A stretch of 64,000 nucleotides of DNA from Candidatus Aegiribacteria sp. MLS_C (GTDB taxonomy: Bacteria; Fermentibacterota; Fermentibacteria; Fermentibacterales; JCC-6). The position numbers and the translations under genes were made by a program. This document shows, piece after piece, positions 1-8,393 of this stretch. How positions within the stretch are numbered: position 1 is the stretch's first letter; each line of letters opens with the position of its first letter. The stretch covers positions 1 to 64,000 of the forward strand of contig LQBI01000032.1 in the NCBI GenBank assembly GCA_002030045.1. Reading direction: 5' to 3'. The notes below the pieces were generated by a model. That model had not been told where the DNA came from, made no database searches, and saw only the letters and a program-made list of their open reading frames with translations.

Positions 1-256
1 TTTCGAGATGTTGTTCGTATATACATAGTGACTAGATAATAGTTATCATATAGCTACATGTCAAGTAGTAGAAACTTAGGTCATGTATCTATGCTATTTG
101 AGCCATGTGGTTATGATTCAGAAGCGCTTTTCAAATATATCAACGACTTATAGGATTGAATGTACCGGGTGTGGTAGTTCTCATGTCAAACGAGAGTCTC
201 AGGGTCATAGAGTGATAGATGCGGCGGGATTCTGACAGTCCCCGCCGGCAGGATAT
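1..256. other. AT-rich non-coding stretch downstream of tmRNA
   Basis: No convincing coding frame on either strand. The first 170 bases are visibly richer in A and T than the rest of the window. Near the tmRNA end there is an inverted repeat (arms 222-228 and 241-247, loop 12 bases) that could act as a transcript end for the tmRNA, but it lacks a T run. A 12-base copy of part of the tmRNA 3' arm lies at 221-232. Confidence 0.5.
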
Positions 257-276
257 TGGTGGAGGCGGCGGGATTC
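221..276. repeat. 12-bp direct repeat of tmRNA T-arm region
   Basis: GCGGCGGGATTC occurs at 265-276 inside the 3' end of the tmRNA gene and again at 221-232, 44 bases away, just outside it. tmRNA 3' ends are common integration sites, so this may be a scar, but it is too short to be sure. Confidence 0.45.
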
Positions 277-609
277 GAACCCGCGTCCGGGAACAGGGAC
301 CTGACAGCTCTACATGCTTAGGCCGGATTAAATCTCGCCCCGATTTGGTTCCGGTCGGCCTCCTCGGCGCCAGCCCCACTTAAATCTCGCCGCTTTTGCC
401 CTGGAGCGGGGCTCCGCAGCCAGCCCTCCGTCTTGCGCCCGACCCCCGGTAGGAAGGCGATTCCCGGGGCGGACGGCCGTTCCTGTTGGGGAACGGCGTG
501 CCGTTATTTACGCGGCAGTTGTGTTCTATCCGCAGGATTAACGAGGTCGCGGACACCTCGGCATGCAACCGCCAGACCACTTCTGAGCCCGTCGATACCT
601 GTCGCCCCC
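257..609 (-). ncRNA. ssrA: transfer-messenger RNA (tmRNA)
   Basis: Rescues stalled ribosomes by trans-translation. On the minus strand the 5' end GGGGGCGAC (609 downward) pairs with the 3' acceptor ending GCCTCCACCA; the CCA is encoded at 257-259. The T arm GGTTCGAATCC is intact and the length of 353 is normal. Pseudoknot 1 is clear: CGAGGU pairs with ACCUCG and UCCGC with GCGGA. The hairpin that carries the tag stop is also clear (UGCCG and CGGCA arms, with UAA in the loop), at the same place as in E. coli and Thermus. The tag should therefore end GCC GCG UAA (Ala-Ala-stop), but the frame is closed by UAG only five codons upstream, so the encoded tag is at most AAC ACA ACU GCC GCG (NTTAA). 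This is much shorter than usual. The identity is certain; the tag reading is an inference. Confidence 0.95.
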
Positions 610-631
610 ATGGTCTGTCAGTACTGTAACT

Positions 632-659
632 ATTATGGGGCCACTTCGGTTCCTGTCAA
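632..659 (-). promoter_or_regulatory. promoter of tmRNA gene
   Basis: Perfect -35 TTGACA (654-659), 16-base spacer and -10 CATAAT (632-637, five of six) on the minus strand. Transcription would start about 15 bases upstream of the mature 5' end at 609, leaving a short leader for RNase P to remove, as expected for tmRNA. Confidence 0.7.
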
Positions 660-751
660 CCCTGCATGGCTTTGGGACTTGCCAAATCGCAATCCATGCA
701 TTATTGAATTGATTCCATTAGAAACCGAATTCTTCCATAGGAGCCGAAGAT

Positions 752-940
752 ATGTCCTGGAAATGCGATATCTGTGGAAAAAGCCCTTCTGTAGGGAACA
801 GGGTCAGCCACTCCACACGACACACTAAGCACGTCTGGAAACCCAATCTCCAGACGGCCCGGATCATTGTGGACGGTAAGATCAAGAAGGTCAAGATCTG
901 CACCGGATGCATCAAGTCCGGGAAGGTCCAGAAGGCCTAG
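752..940 (+). CDS. rpmB: 50S ribosomal protein L28
   Basis: Structural protein of the large ribosomal subunit, 62 residues, normal for the family. The N-terminus MSWKCDICGK is typical of L28. Two CxxC pairs (Cys 5/8 and Cys 50/53) make this the zinc-binding C+ form. AGGAG lies eight bases before the ATG. It is monocistronic: upstream is the divergent tmRNA gene and downstream a strong terminator. L28 is often next to rpmG, which is not here. Confidence 0.97.
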   Translation: MSWKCDICGKSPSVGNRVSHSTRHTKHVWKPNLQTARIIVDGKIKKVKICTGCIKSGKVQKA

Positions 941-960
941 GGATACTTTATCTGAAGACA

Positions 961-986
961 AAGGGCGGGATCTGTCCCGCCCTTTT
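961..986 (+). terminator. rho-independent terminator after rpmB, probably bidirectional
   Basis: Eight-base-pair stem GGGCGGGA/TCCCGCCC with a TCTG loop (963-982) followed by TTTT. It is preceded by AA only on the other side, but with an A-rich flank, so it could also help end the convergent gene that stops at 1014. Confidence 0.88.
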
Positions 987-1013
987 CTCGTTATATTACA
1001 TAGTCTTCGGTAA

Positions 1014-2678
1014 CTAGTCGTCCTCTTCATCAGAGTCTTTCTCATGGTCCTTGAACCGGCCCTGGTTCATTGACATCGAGGCATGGTACTCCCTGGCGAG
1101 CCTGGTGTGTCCGAAGCCCATGTTCAGGAACCCCCACTCGAATGTGACTTCGGGATCAGTCTCCTCCAGGACCCACCTTATGTTTATGCCGGCGTTCTTG
1201 AAGGCGGTGTTCCACCCGACTCCTGTCAGCTTCTCCTCAAGGACCCCGCTCACCCTGTGGTCGCCACGTGCCAGCAGTGCCCTGACGTGAGCTTCCCTGG
1301 GGTCTCCGTACTTGGCATTTACTCCCTTGATCTTTCTAAAGCCGTTCTCAAGCTCTTCAATCCATTCCCTGAGGTCCGTGGGGTTTGCCATGGCGGACCA
1401 CTGGAAGGCGGTCCAGGGCTTGGGGATGAACGGATTTACGAAGACCTCTATGGGCAGGTCGGTACGGTTACGGACCTCACGAACGAATTCCAGTATGGAC
1501 TCCCTGTCCTCAGAGCATTCGAAGGGCAGTCCTATCATGAAGTATATCCTTACTTTCTCCGTCTTGTCCTTGTGTTTGTCCACCGAGTCCAGAAGGCTCC
1601 GATTCCTGAGCTTCTTTCCTATGACCCTCCGAAGGAAGTCATTACCTGTCTCGGGCGACAGGACCATCACCTTCTCCGTCAGGTCGTCATGGAACCCGCT
1701 GTCCTGTATCTGATCATCGTACTTGTTGGAACACAGGACCACTTCCATGCCCTTCTTCTCCGCCGCCCTTATGATCTTCTTGAGATCCGGATGGGAGCGT
1801 GGGGAACTGCCTATCAGTGCTATGGTCCTTACTCCGTCCATCCCCTCGATGACGCTCTCGAGTTCTTCCAGTTTGCATTCCCTGTATGGAAGGCTTACGT
1901 ATCCAGGCTGACAGAACTTGCAGTTGTACGGGCATCCCCTGGAGATCTCGAGCATGGTAATGTCGCTGTTCAGACAGTCCGGCGAATGGAAGTAGGATTT
2001 CATCCCCATACCATCTGATCCTGCCCACTGGCGCATTATGGAGCTGACCCTGCCCGGAATCTCGTGCACCGAAGGTATGTATATACCGGGAAGGGTGGCG
2101 AGACGACGCAATAGCTTCTTTTTTGAAGCACCCTGTGCTCCCAGGCTCTTTATGGTGTCCAGGACGGGACCTATGGAGGGTTCTGTCTCCCCTATGATGA
2201 AAGCGTCCATGAACTCCGCCAGAGGCAAGGGATTCGCGGTGACTGATGTCCCGCCGGCTATTATCAGCGGCCATTTGCTCACCCTCTCAGATCCCCTGAG
2301 CCTGATGTCGGAGATGCTCATCATCTCAAGCATCCTTATGTAGTCGTCCTCGCCGGTGGGAGTGAAGAAAAGGAGGTCGCACTGCTTTATGGATTTGCCC
2401 GATTCCAGCGTTATGGCAGGATGACCGTACCTGCTCCGCCAGTGGAACTCATCCTTGTCAGGGTAGAAGGCCCGCTCGCAGCAGGTCTCCGGCCAGGAGG
2501 CAAGCTGCCTGAAAGTGTTCTGGAACCTGAGGGACGACATCGTGGCACCGTACTCCATGGGAGAGGCGAGTATTATCTCGAAAATGCCCTTCCCGGTGAA
2601 GTCTAGATCGCAGGTCTCATTGGACAGAATGCTTCGCCGTCGTTCGTCGTAATAGTCGGCAGCGGGTTTTCTGCTCAT
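1014..2678 (-). CDS. radical SAM protein with B12-binding-like N-terminal half
   Basis: Predicted radical SAM enzyme of 554 residues; substrate unknown. The cluster motif CPYNCKFC (CxxxCxxC, residues about 249-256) is complete. The first 200 residues look like the Rossmann-type B12-binding fold that precedes the SAM domain in the YgiQ/TIGR03960-like group, ending in the segment AGGTSVTANPLPLAEF. The same segment and the same region before the cluster motif recur in the protein at 52694-55156, so the two are paralogues; this one lacks the C-terminal DUF2344 part. The C-terminus is acidic (DSDEEDD). The start at 2678 is chosen because GGAGGG lies eight bases upstream; a longer frame to 2720 has no such site. 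It follows the dcw cluster as an independent unit. Confidence 0.8.
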   Translation of the reverse strand: MSRKPAADYYDERRRSILSNETCDLDFTGKGIFEIILASPMEYGATMSSLRFQNTFRQLASWPETCCERAFYPDKDEFHWRSRYGHPAITLESGKSIKQCDLLFFTPTGEDDYIRMLEMMSISDIRLRGSERVSKWPLIIAGGTSVTANPLPLAEFMDAFIIGETEPSIGPVLDTIKSLGAQGASKKKLLRRLATLPGIYIPSVHEIPGRVSSIMRQWAGSDGMGMKSYFHSPDCLNSDITMLEISRGCPYNCKFCQPGYVSLPYRECKLEELESVIEGMDGVRTIALIGSSPRSHPDLKKIIRAAEKKGMEVVLCSNKYDDQIQDSGFHDDLTEKVMVLSPETGNDFLRRVIGKKLRNRSLLDSVDKHKDKTEKVRIYFMIGLPFECSEDRESILEFVREVRNRTDLPIEVFVNPFIPKPWTAFQWSAMANPTDLREWIEELENGFRKIKGVNAKYGDPREAHVRALLARGDHRVSGVLEEKLTGVGWNTAFKNAGINIRWVLEETDPEVTFEWGFLNMGFGHTRLAREYHASMSMNQGRFKDHEKDSDEEDD

Positions 2679-2810
2679 GTATGCTACCCTCCGTTCGTGG
2701 ATGCCGGTAATATACGACAACCTGAGTCATATCGCTAGCAGGATAGCTTATATACATGTTCTACAAGTTCTTAGGCCCGTTTGGCGTCCCTTCTCCGAAG
2801 AATGGGCCCT

Positions 2811-2882
2811 TTCTTCCCCGGCCAGCTACCTCCTGAAGAATGGGTCCATTCTTCCCCGGCCAGCTACCTCCTGAAGAATGGG
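2811..2882. repeat. 38-bp tandem palindromic repeat across the ftsZ stop codon
   Basis: Two copies of a 38-base unit (2811-2848 and 2849-2882, the second 34 bases) plus a partial third copy at about 2795-2810. On the minus strand each unit reads CCATTCTTC, an 18-base middle with AGGAGGTAG, then GAAGAATGG. The arms are perfect nine-base inverted repeats (the arm of the second hairpin ends GAAGAAAGG). The first unit includes the last codons and TAG stop of ftsZ at 2864. The hairpins may stabilise or end the dcw transcript; there is no T run. Confidence 0.8.
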
Positions 2883-4018
2883 GGCTGCTTTTTCCTGTCC
2901 TCCTTCTCCTGTGCCTTTGCGGTTCCCATCATGAAAGGCAGCCTGTCCTTCTCCGGTTCTATCAGGGCATTCTGGGTCACGAACCTCTCTCCGAGCCGCA
3001 TATCGATTGCGTCCATGTCCGGGTCGTCCACTTCTCCGAAGCCGGTGGCTATCACCGTCACCTTGAGCCTGTCCTCCATGCTGTCCACGATGCTGGTCCC
3101 CAGGCTCACGTCCGCCTGAGGGCCCACGGCCTTCGTTACTATCTCCACCGCCTCGTGGAACTCGGCGAACTTCATGCCCGAGGATGCCTGTATGCTTACC
3201 AGGAGGGACTTTGCCCCCTCTATGGAGACGTTCTCGAGCAGAGGATCGGAGATGGCCCTTCTGGCTGCCTCGGAAGCCCTGTGCTCGCCGTTGCAGCAGC
3301 CTGTTCCCATCATCGCGCCGCCGCCGGTGGTTATGACCTTCTTGATGTCCTGGAAGTCGAGGTTCATAAGGCCCGGCGAGGATATGATGTTGGCTATACC
3401 CTCCACGGCATCCTTCAGGGTCCTGTTGCCCCGCTCGAATGCGTCCCTCAGGGTCTCGTCCTCCCCGGCCTCCCTGCGGAGACTGTCATTGGGAATGACT
3501 ATCAGCGTGTCGACTTCCTTCCTCAGAGCGGATATTCCCTGCTCCGCCCTGTTCTTCTTCACCGCACCCTCTATTTCGAAGGGTCTGGTTACCACGCCGA
3601 CGGTTATGGCGTTCAGATCCCTTGCGATCCTTGCCACCACCGGCGCGGCTCCGGTGCCCGTTCCGCCGCCCATGCCCGACGCGATGAATACCATGCTGCA
3701 GTCCTGCAGGCTCTCCTCTATCTCGTCCCTGCTCTCCTCCGCCGAGCTCTCGCCTGTTTCCACGTTGCCTCCGGCCCCGAGGCCTCCGGTCAGCTTGGGT
3801 CCCAGCTGGACCTTGAGGTCGGCCTGACAGTTGTGCAGGGCCTGAAGGTCGGTGTTCATGGCGATATACTCCACTCCCACTATGTCCGCACCCAGCATCC
3901 TGTCTATGGCGTTGCATCCGCAGCCGCCTATACCCACCACCACGATCTTGGGCTTGCCGTGGTATTCCTCCGTGACATCCACTATCTGGAGTCTCGGTCC
4001 TTCTTCCTGAGGCAGCAT
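2864..4018 (-). CDS. ftsZ: cell division protein FtsZ
   Basis: Tubulin-like GTPase that forms the cytokinetic ring. The protein has 384 residues. The tubulin signature GGGTGTG is at residues 117-123 and the synergy (T7) loop NLDFQD near 219-224. The C-terminus ends QPPFFRR, a short form of the conserved FtsZ tail (P-x-F-[FL]-R) that binds FtsA, joined by a very short, charged linker. The start at 4018 (MLPQEEG) has GGAGG five bases upstream and lies 17 bases after the ftsA stop; the upstream ATGs at 4036/4039 overlap ftsA and have no site. It is the last gene of the dcw operon. Confidence 0.97.
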   Translation of the reverse strand: MLPQEEGPRLQIVDVTEEYHGKPKIVVVGIGGCGCNAIDRMLGADIVGVEYIAMNTDLQALHNCQADLKVQLGPKLTGGLGAGGNVETGESSAEESRDEIEESLQDCSMVFIASGMGGGTGTGAAPVVARIARDLNAITVGVVTRPFEIEGAVKKNRAEQGISALRKEVDTLIVIPNDSLRREAGEDETLRDAFERGNRTLKDAVEGIANIISSPGLMNLDFQDIKKVITTGGGAMMGTGCCNGEHRASEAARRAISDPLLENVSIEGAKSLLVSIQASSGMKFAEFHEAVEIVTKAVGPQADVSLGTSIVDSMEDRLKVTVIATGFGEVDDPDMDAIDMRLGERFVTQNALIEPEKDRLPFMMGTAKAQEKEDRKKQPPFFRR

Positions 4019-4035
4019 GTTTCCTCCCTTGCTCA

Positions 4036-5280
4036 TCATCTCAGTTTCCTTATCAATCCTCTGATCTTCGCGGCAGCCCTGTCCAGAGGGCTGCTGCCCT
4101 TCCTCTGTTCCTGTTCGATTTCCTCGCCCATGGTCAGGAGGACCAGCCCCACAGCAGCTGCGAATTCGGAATTCTCTATCAGCGATGAGGATACGTCCAC
4201 ACCTCCGGGCCTTCCCACCTCTACCGGCAGGCCCACTACCCTGGAGCAGGCTTCTGCAAGCCCCCTGAGCCTGGAAGTCCCTCCCGAAAGGACCATTCCG
4301 GCCGGGACGTCGGACTCCTGTATGCCCGCCTGCCTGAGTTCGCAAAGGATGTCTCCCATGAGACCTCCCACGCTCCTGTATGCGATCTCGTTGATAGTCT
4401 CCTCGGATACCGGCAGTGTGTTCCTGCCTCCGAAGGTGCTCACGGTTATCTCACCGCCCCTCTCCCTCCTTCCCCTGGCAAGGTCCACTGTCTCCCTCTT
4501 GAGGCGTTCCGCCTCGTGCCTGGGAATCCTCATCTGCTGCAGTGAGCGAGTGATCGACTCTCCTCCCACCGGTATGACGGAGAGGTGAGCGAGGGCTCCC
4601 GAGTGGAACACGGCTATGTCGGTGGTGCTGGCCCCTATATCGGCCAGGACCACTCCCATCTGCATCTCATCCTCGGTCAGGACGGACCTGGCGGAAGCGC
4701 ATGCGGCGGGAAATATGCTCCGGACGGCGATGCCAGCGTCGTGTACAGCCTGCTCCAGATTGAGCACCGCGGTCCTGTCCGCCGTTATCATGTAAATGTC
4801 GGCGGTCAACCTCTCGGCCCTGAGCCCCACCGGAGGTCTCTGAAGCATTCCGGAGCCGTCGATGGTGTATCCGCAGACCTCCTTCCGGAGGACCATGGAC
4901 TCCCTTGGCAGCTTGATGAGCTGGGCGGTCTCGATGGCGTCCTCTATGTCGGGCCATTCCACCTTGCCGGATACGAAATCGTCTTCCATGTCGACGTTGA
5001 CGGTCCCGCGTCCTGGGAAACCCCTTACATGGGGACCACTTATGGACAGGGCGGCTTCGGAGATCTTCCACGATGAGAGGGACTCCGCTTCTGCCACTGC
5101 CTTCTCCACAGCCCTTGCGGTCCCCTGCAGGTCGACAGTGACGCCTTCCATCACGCTTCCATCCGTGGGCGCCTGACCAGCTCCTGTGATGTGGAGCACC
5201 CCGTCCTCGTCCACTTCCGCTATTACGCATACGACGCTGTAGCTTCCCACGTCGATCCCGGCGAACACCTCGGGGCTCAC
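4036..5280 (-). CDS. ftsA: cell division protein FtsA
   Basis: Actin-like ATPase that tethers FtsZ to the membrane. The protein has 414 residues, normal length. The phosphate-1 loop AGIDVGSYSV is at the N-terminus, and the adenosine motif MVLSGGTSRLRGL is near residue 340. A basic helix (KIRGLIRKLR) at the very C-terminus fits the membrane-targeting amphipathic helix. The start is GTG at 5280, overlapping the ftsQ stop (GTGA), with GGAGG seven bases upstream. It lies between ftsQ and ftsZ in the usual order. Confidence 0.96.
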   Translation of the reverse strand: MSPEVFAGIDVGSYSVVCVIAEVDEDGVLHITGAGQAPTDGSVMEGVTVDLQGTARAVEKAVAEAESLSSWKISEAALSISGPHVRGFPGRGTVNVDMEDDFVSGKVEWPDIEDAIETAQLIKLPRESMVLRKEVCGYTIDGSGMLQRPPVGLRAERLTADIYMITADRTAVLNLEQAVHDAGIAVRSIFPAACASARSVLTEDEMQMGVVLADIGASTTDIAVFHSGALAHLSVIPVGGESITRSLQQMRIPRHEAERLKRETVDLARGRRERGGEITVSTFGGRNTLPVSEETINEIAYRSVGGLMGDILCELRQAGIQESDVPAGMVLSGGTSRLRGLAEACSRVVGLPVEVGRPGGVDVSSSLIENSEFAAAVGLVLLTMGEEIEQEQRKGSSPLDRAAAKIRGLIRKLR

Positions 5281-5990
5281 TGCACCACCTCCCCCGCTGA
5301 ATGCCCGGAGAGGGGCCTGAGAACCGCCTGTCCTGCGTACCGCATGTCTATCTCGCGAATCGCCGGTTCCGATGCGACGAAATCTTCCGCCGCCAGGTAG
5401 CCGGACCATCTTCCCTGGAAATCCTCGGTTCCGAGGAGTACCCTGGACCCATCCTCCAGCAGCACGGCGAGACCTTCCGTGTTGAAGCTGAAGTCAGGGG
5501 TCCCCCCCTCGAACCCGCAGCTGCCGAACCATCCGGCCAGTCTCGCGGACACCTCAGGTCCGATGAATCCTTCGGCCTCAACCACGGGAAGGCTGTCACA
5601 GATGAACCTCTCGGGCAGCACCTCTCCCATCGAGGATATTACGGTGATGCAGTCGTCGTATGAGATCGAATAGGCAGGCCTGGAAACGCTTAGATCAAGT
5701 ACGAGGGTGCCCAGGGGTATTCGGCTGACCCTGGCCGAATCAATTCCGGGTATTCCCGTCAGCTCCCTCCGGAGCAGGTCCGTGTCTATCTGCCATATGG
5801 ATGTCCCGAACAAAGGAGCCACGACCCGGCATACAACCGCTGAGTCAGCCTGCCTGATTCCCCTCACCCTGACCGTTTCCAGATCGAAGGCTCCTCCCCT
5901 CTCGAACCACCTGTATCCCATTGAGAGGGCGAAAGCGCACATGCTGGACACAAGAAGCACCCAGAACAGAGTCCTTCTCCTGTCCTTCAT
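5277..5990 (-). CDS. ftsQ: cell division protein FtsQ/DivIB
   Basis: Bitopic membrane protein that links FtsB/FtsL to the divisome. The protein has 237 residues. A short basic cytoplasmic tail (MKDRRRTLF) precedes one membrane segment at residues 9-26. A POTRA-like region follows (FDLETVRVRGIRQ, then the FtsQ pattern with ELTGIPGIDSARVSRIPLG). Sequence identity within this family is low, but the position between murC and ftsA and the topology agree. The start overlaps the murC stop by four bases. Confidence 0.9.
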   Translation of the reverse strand: MKDRRRTLFWVLLVSSMCAFALSMGYRWFERGGAFDLETVRVRGIRQADSAVVCRVVAPLFGTSIWQIDTDLLRRELTGIPGIDSARVSRIPLGTLVLDLSVSRPAYSISYDDCITVISSMGEVLPERFICDSLPVVEAEGFIGPEVSARLAGWFGSCGFEGGTPDFSFNTEGLAVLLEDGSRVLLGTEDFQGRWSGYLAAEDFVASEPAIREIDMRYAGQAVLRPLSGHSAGEVVQ

Positions 5991-7312
5991 CTGCTCTCAC
6001 CCGCCAATCGCCTTGCCATTCCGTCTATGCTGCCGGCCCCCATGAATACCACTACGTCCGCGCTTCTTCGAAAGAGCAGTTCCCGCAGGTCATCCCTGTC
6101 GAAGTATTCGGAATCCCCGCCGGCCCGCCTGCAGGCGTCGGAGACGAGGCTGCCCGTGACCCCGGGCAGTGGCTCCTCCCTGGCGGGGTAGATCGGTAGC
6201 ACCGCCGACCAGTCGGCAGCGAGGAGGGCCAGGCCCATCTCTTCAGCCTGTGCCGCCGTCCTGGAGTAGAGATGGGGCTGGAATACAACTCCCAGATTCC
6301 CGGGCAGAGTGTTTTTCACAGCCTTCAGGGCGGCCCTGATCTCGTCCGGATGGTGGGCATAGTCGGACAGAAGCAGCGACCCGCCTGAGCTCCCTATGTT
6401 CTCAAGCCGCCTGGCTACCCCGGGAAAGCTCGACAGGGCTTCCACGGAAACCTCGGTATTGACTCCCATCGTACCGGCTAGTGCAATGGCGGTCTCCGCG
6501 TTGCGCAGGTTGTGCTCTCCGGGAACTGGAAGCCTTCCACTAACTCCGGATACAGTGTACTCGACTCCCCATCCCGAAGGGCCCAGGGAGCTGCACTCAA
6601 AGTCGCCTCCGGGTCCGGTGGTGACCAGATGTCTCCCTATCCTCTCAGCCCAGTGGCCCAGGTCACGACTTTTCCGCGGCACGATCACCGTTCCTCCGGG
6701 GCGGGTCATCTCGAGGAATATTCCGAAGGCCATTGAGAGCGCTTCTGGAGAACCGTAGCATTCCAGGTGGTCGAGTGCGAAGTTGGTCACGGCAGCGGAA
6801 ACCGGCCTGAGGCGGAGGAAGGTCCTGTCGTACTCGTCGGCCTCTACCACCGAGATGGTGCTGCCGTTCCTGAAATTGCCGTCCCAGGGTGTCACGTACC
6901 CTCCCAGCATCACTGTGGGGTCCAGTCCGGCCTCCTGAAGTATCCATCCGGTCATCGCGGTGGTGGTTGTCTTTCCGTGTGCACCGGCCACGGCCAGGAG
7001 CCGGGTCCCGTTGGCCAGTTCCGCAAGGGCCTCGCTCCTTCTGAGGACCCTGACACCTGCCTCCCTGGCAGCGACAACCTCGGGGTGGTCCGACGGCACG
7101 GCGGCGCTGTAGACGAGGAGGTCGCAATCAGCCGCGTGGGAGACATCGTGCCCTTTGAGGACGGTCACTGAAGCCCTCTCCAGCTCACGCATGTTGTCGC
7201 CGGGGCTCCGGTCGCATCCGCTGACGGTGAAGCCCCTGCTCGAGTACCACATGGCCAGGGCGCTCATGCCGCTTCCGCAGATTCCAACCAGGTGTACCCT
7301 AAGGCCCATCAT
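5987..7312 (-). CDS. murC: UDP-N-acetylmuramate-L-alanine ligase
   Basis: Cytoplasmic ligase that adds L-Ala to UDP-MurNAc. The protein has 441 residues. The N-terminal Rossmann motif GICGSGMSALA (residues 10-20) is the MurC form, and the ATP loop AGAHGKTTTT is at 109-118. Central-domain residues such as EADEYDRTFL and the C-terminal DYAHHPDEI are present. The start at 7312 is one of two adjacent ATGs (7312, 7309) behind GAGGAAGGA; it overlaps murG by 14 bases. In many clusters murC is followed by murB; here ftsQ follows directly. Confidence 0.96.
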   Translation of the reverse strand: MMGLRVHLVGICGSGMSALAMWYSSRGFTVSGCDRSPGDNMRELERASVTVLKGHDVSHAADCDLLVYSAAVPSDHPEVVAAREAGVRVLRRSEALAELANGTRLLAVAGAHGKTTTTAMTGWILQEAGLDPTVMLGGYVTPWDGNFRNGSTISVVEADEYDRTFLRLRPVSAAVTNFALDHLECYGSPEALSMAFGIFLEMTRPGGTVIVPRKSRDLGHWAERIGRHLVTTGPGGDFECSSLGPSGWGVEYTVSGVSGRLPVPGEHNLRNAETAIALAGTMGVNTEVSVEALSSFPGVARRLENIGSSGGSLLLSDYAHHPDEIRAALKAVKNTLPGNLGVVFQPHLYSRTAAQAEEMGLALLAADWSAVLPIYPAREEPLPGVTGSLVSDACRRAGGDSEYFDRDDLRELLFRRSADVVVFMGAGSIDGMARRLAGESR

Positions 7313-8393
7313 TCCTTCCTCGCCCGGCCATTCCGGCCAGTATTCCGGCTATTGTGACAGCAGGGTTCTCCGGCATCATTCCGGAAAGGGAATCCCTCAT
7401 TCCCTGAAGTTTCACATCCGACGAGAGCAGGGTCCGGACACTTTTCCACAGAGCTTCGGGCTCCAGCCCTTCCTGGTCCATCATCAGGGCTCCACCGCCC
7501 TCTACCATCTCCATGGCGTTCCATCGCTGGTGGTCTTCGGTGGCGAAGGGATAGGGGATGTAGACCGCCGGGACCCTGAACCAGGCCAGCTCTGCCACCG
7601 TCATCGCCCCGGACCTGGCCACGGCAAGGTCCACCGCCGAGTAAAGGAGCGCCGGGTCGTCAGTGAAATCGACTATCATGGCGCGGTCCCGGCGGATCCC
7701 CAGTTCCGAGGCATTTCGGCGTACCCTCTCCAGATCCCGGGTGCCGCACTGGAGGATAAGGCTAACTCCGTCAGGGACCTGCAGGGCCAGGTCGTTCAGG
7801 GCCCTTGCACCCTGGCTCCCTCCCAGGAAGAGCACAGCCGGTCCCTCCTCAGGGATCCCCAGTCTGGCTCTTGCTTCCGAGCGTGCGTGCCTGACAAGCG
7901 ATTGTCTGACGGGATTCCCCGTATGGATGACCTCTCCCCTGAACCTCGAGGATGCACTCTTGAAACCGGTCATCACCAGGTCGACCCTCCTGGCGGTCAT
8001 CCTGCTTGTCCTGCCCGGAATGCTGTTGGACTCGTGTATGGCCGAGGGTATTCCCATCCTTCGGGCTGCTATCACGGGGAAGAATGACGGATAGCCACCC
8101 GTGGCGAAGAGGACCGACGGTTCCAGCTCCCTGAGAAGCTTCCTGGCGTTCCTGTACGTTCTGACCGCCCTGAAGGGCAGGGGAAGAAGGTCCCTCAGTC
8201 CCCTGTCTATCCTGGGCGGATCCAGGATGTGCACAGCGTCTCCGTACCCCTCGTACATCCTGGCGTCCACCGGTCTGGGAGTCGATATGAACGAGATCGC
8301 CACCCCCGGTACCGTCTCCTCCAGTGCCTCGGCCACGGCGATGGCCGGGCTGATGTGTCCTCCTGTTCCTCCGCCGACTATGGCAACCCTCAT
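7299..8393 (-). CDS. murG: UDP-GlcNAc:lipid I N-acetylglucosaminyltransferase
   Basis: Converts lipid I to lipid II on the inner face of the membrane. The protein has 364 residues. The N-terminal glycine loop GGGTGGHISPA is at residues 7-17. The acceptor-side motif appears as HESNSIPG (usually EQNxxPG). The donor-site pattern RSGAMTVAELAWFRVPAVYIPYP is split over residues about 265-290 and is well conserved. The ATG at 8393 overlaps the ftsW stop (ATGA). Confidence 0.95.
   Translation of the reverse strand: MRVAIVGGGTGGHISPAIAVAEALEETVPGVAISFISTPRPVDARMYEGYGDAVHILDPPRIDRGLRDLLPLPFRAVRTYRNARKLLRELEPSVLFATGGYPSFFPVIAARRMGIPSAIHESNSIPGRTSRMTARRVDLVMTGFKSASSRFRGEVIHTGNPVRQSLVRHARSEARARLGIPEEGPAVLFLGGSQGARALNDLALQVPDGVSLILQCGTRDLERVRRNASELGIRRDRAMIVDFTDDPALLYSAVDLAVARSGAMTVAELAWFRVPAVYIPYPFATEDHQRWNAMEMVEGGGALMMDQEGLEPEALWKSVRTLLSSDVKLQGMRDSLSGMMPENPAVTIAGILAGMAGRGRNDGP

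Noticed and set aside
222-247. rho-independent terminator for tmRNA
   Set aside because: The stem is GC-rich but has a 12-base loop and no T run; kept only as a possible hairpin.
140-379. 79-codon open frame and another at 380-580 on the minus strand
   Set aside because: Both lie on the tmRNA gene and show no protein features.
2840-4588. 582-codon open frame on the plus strand
   Set aside because: Antisense to ftsZ and ftsA; no recognisable motif and no ribosome site.
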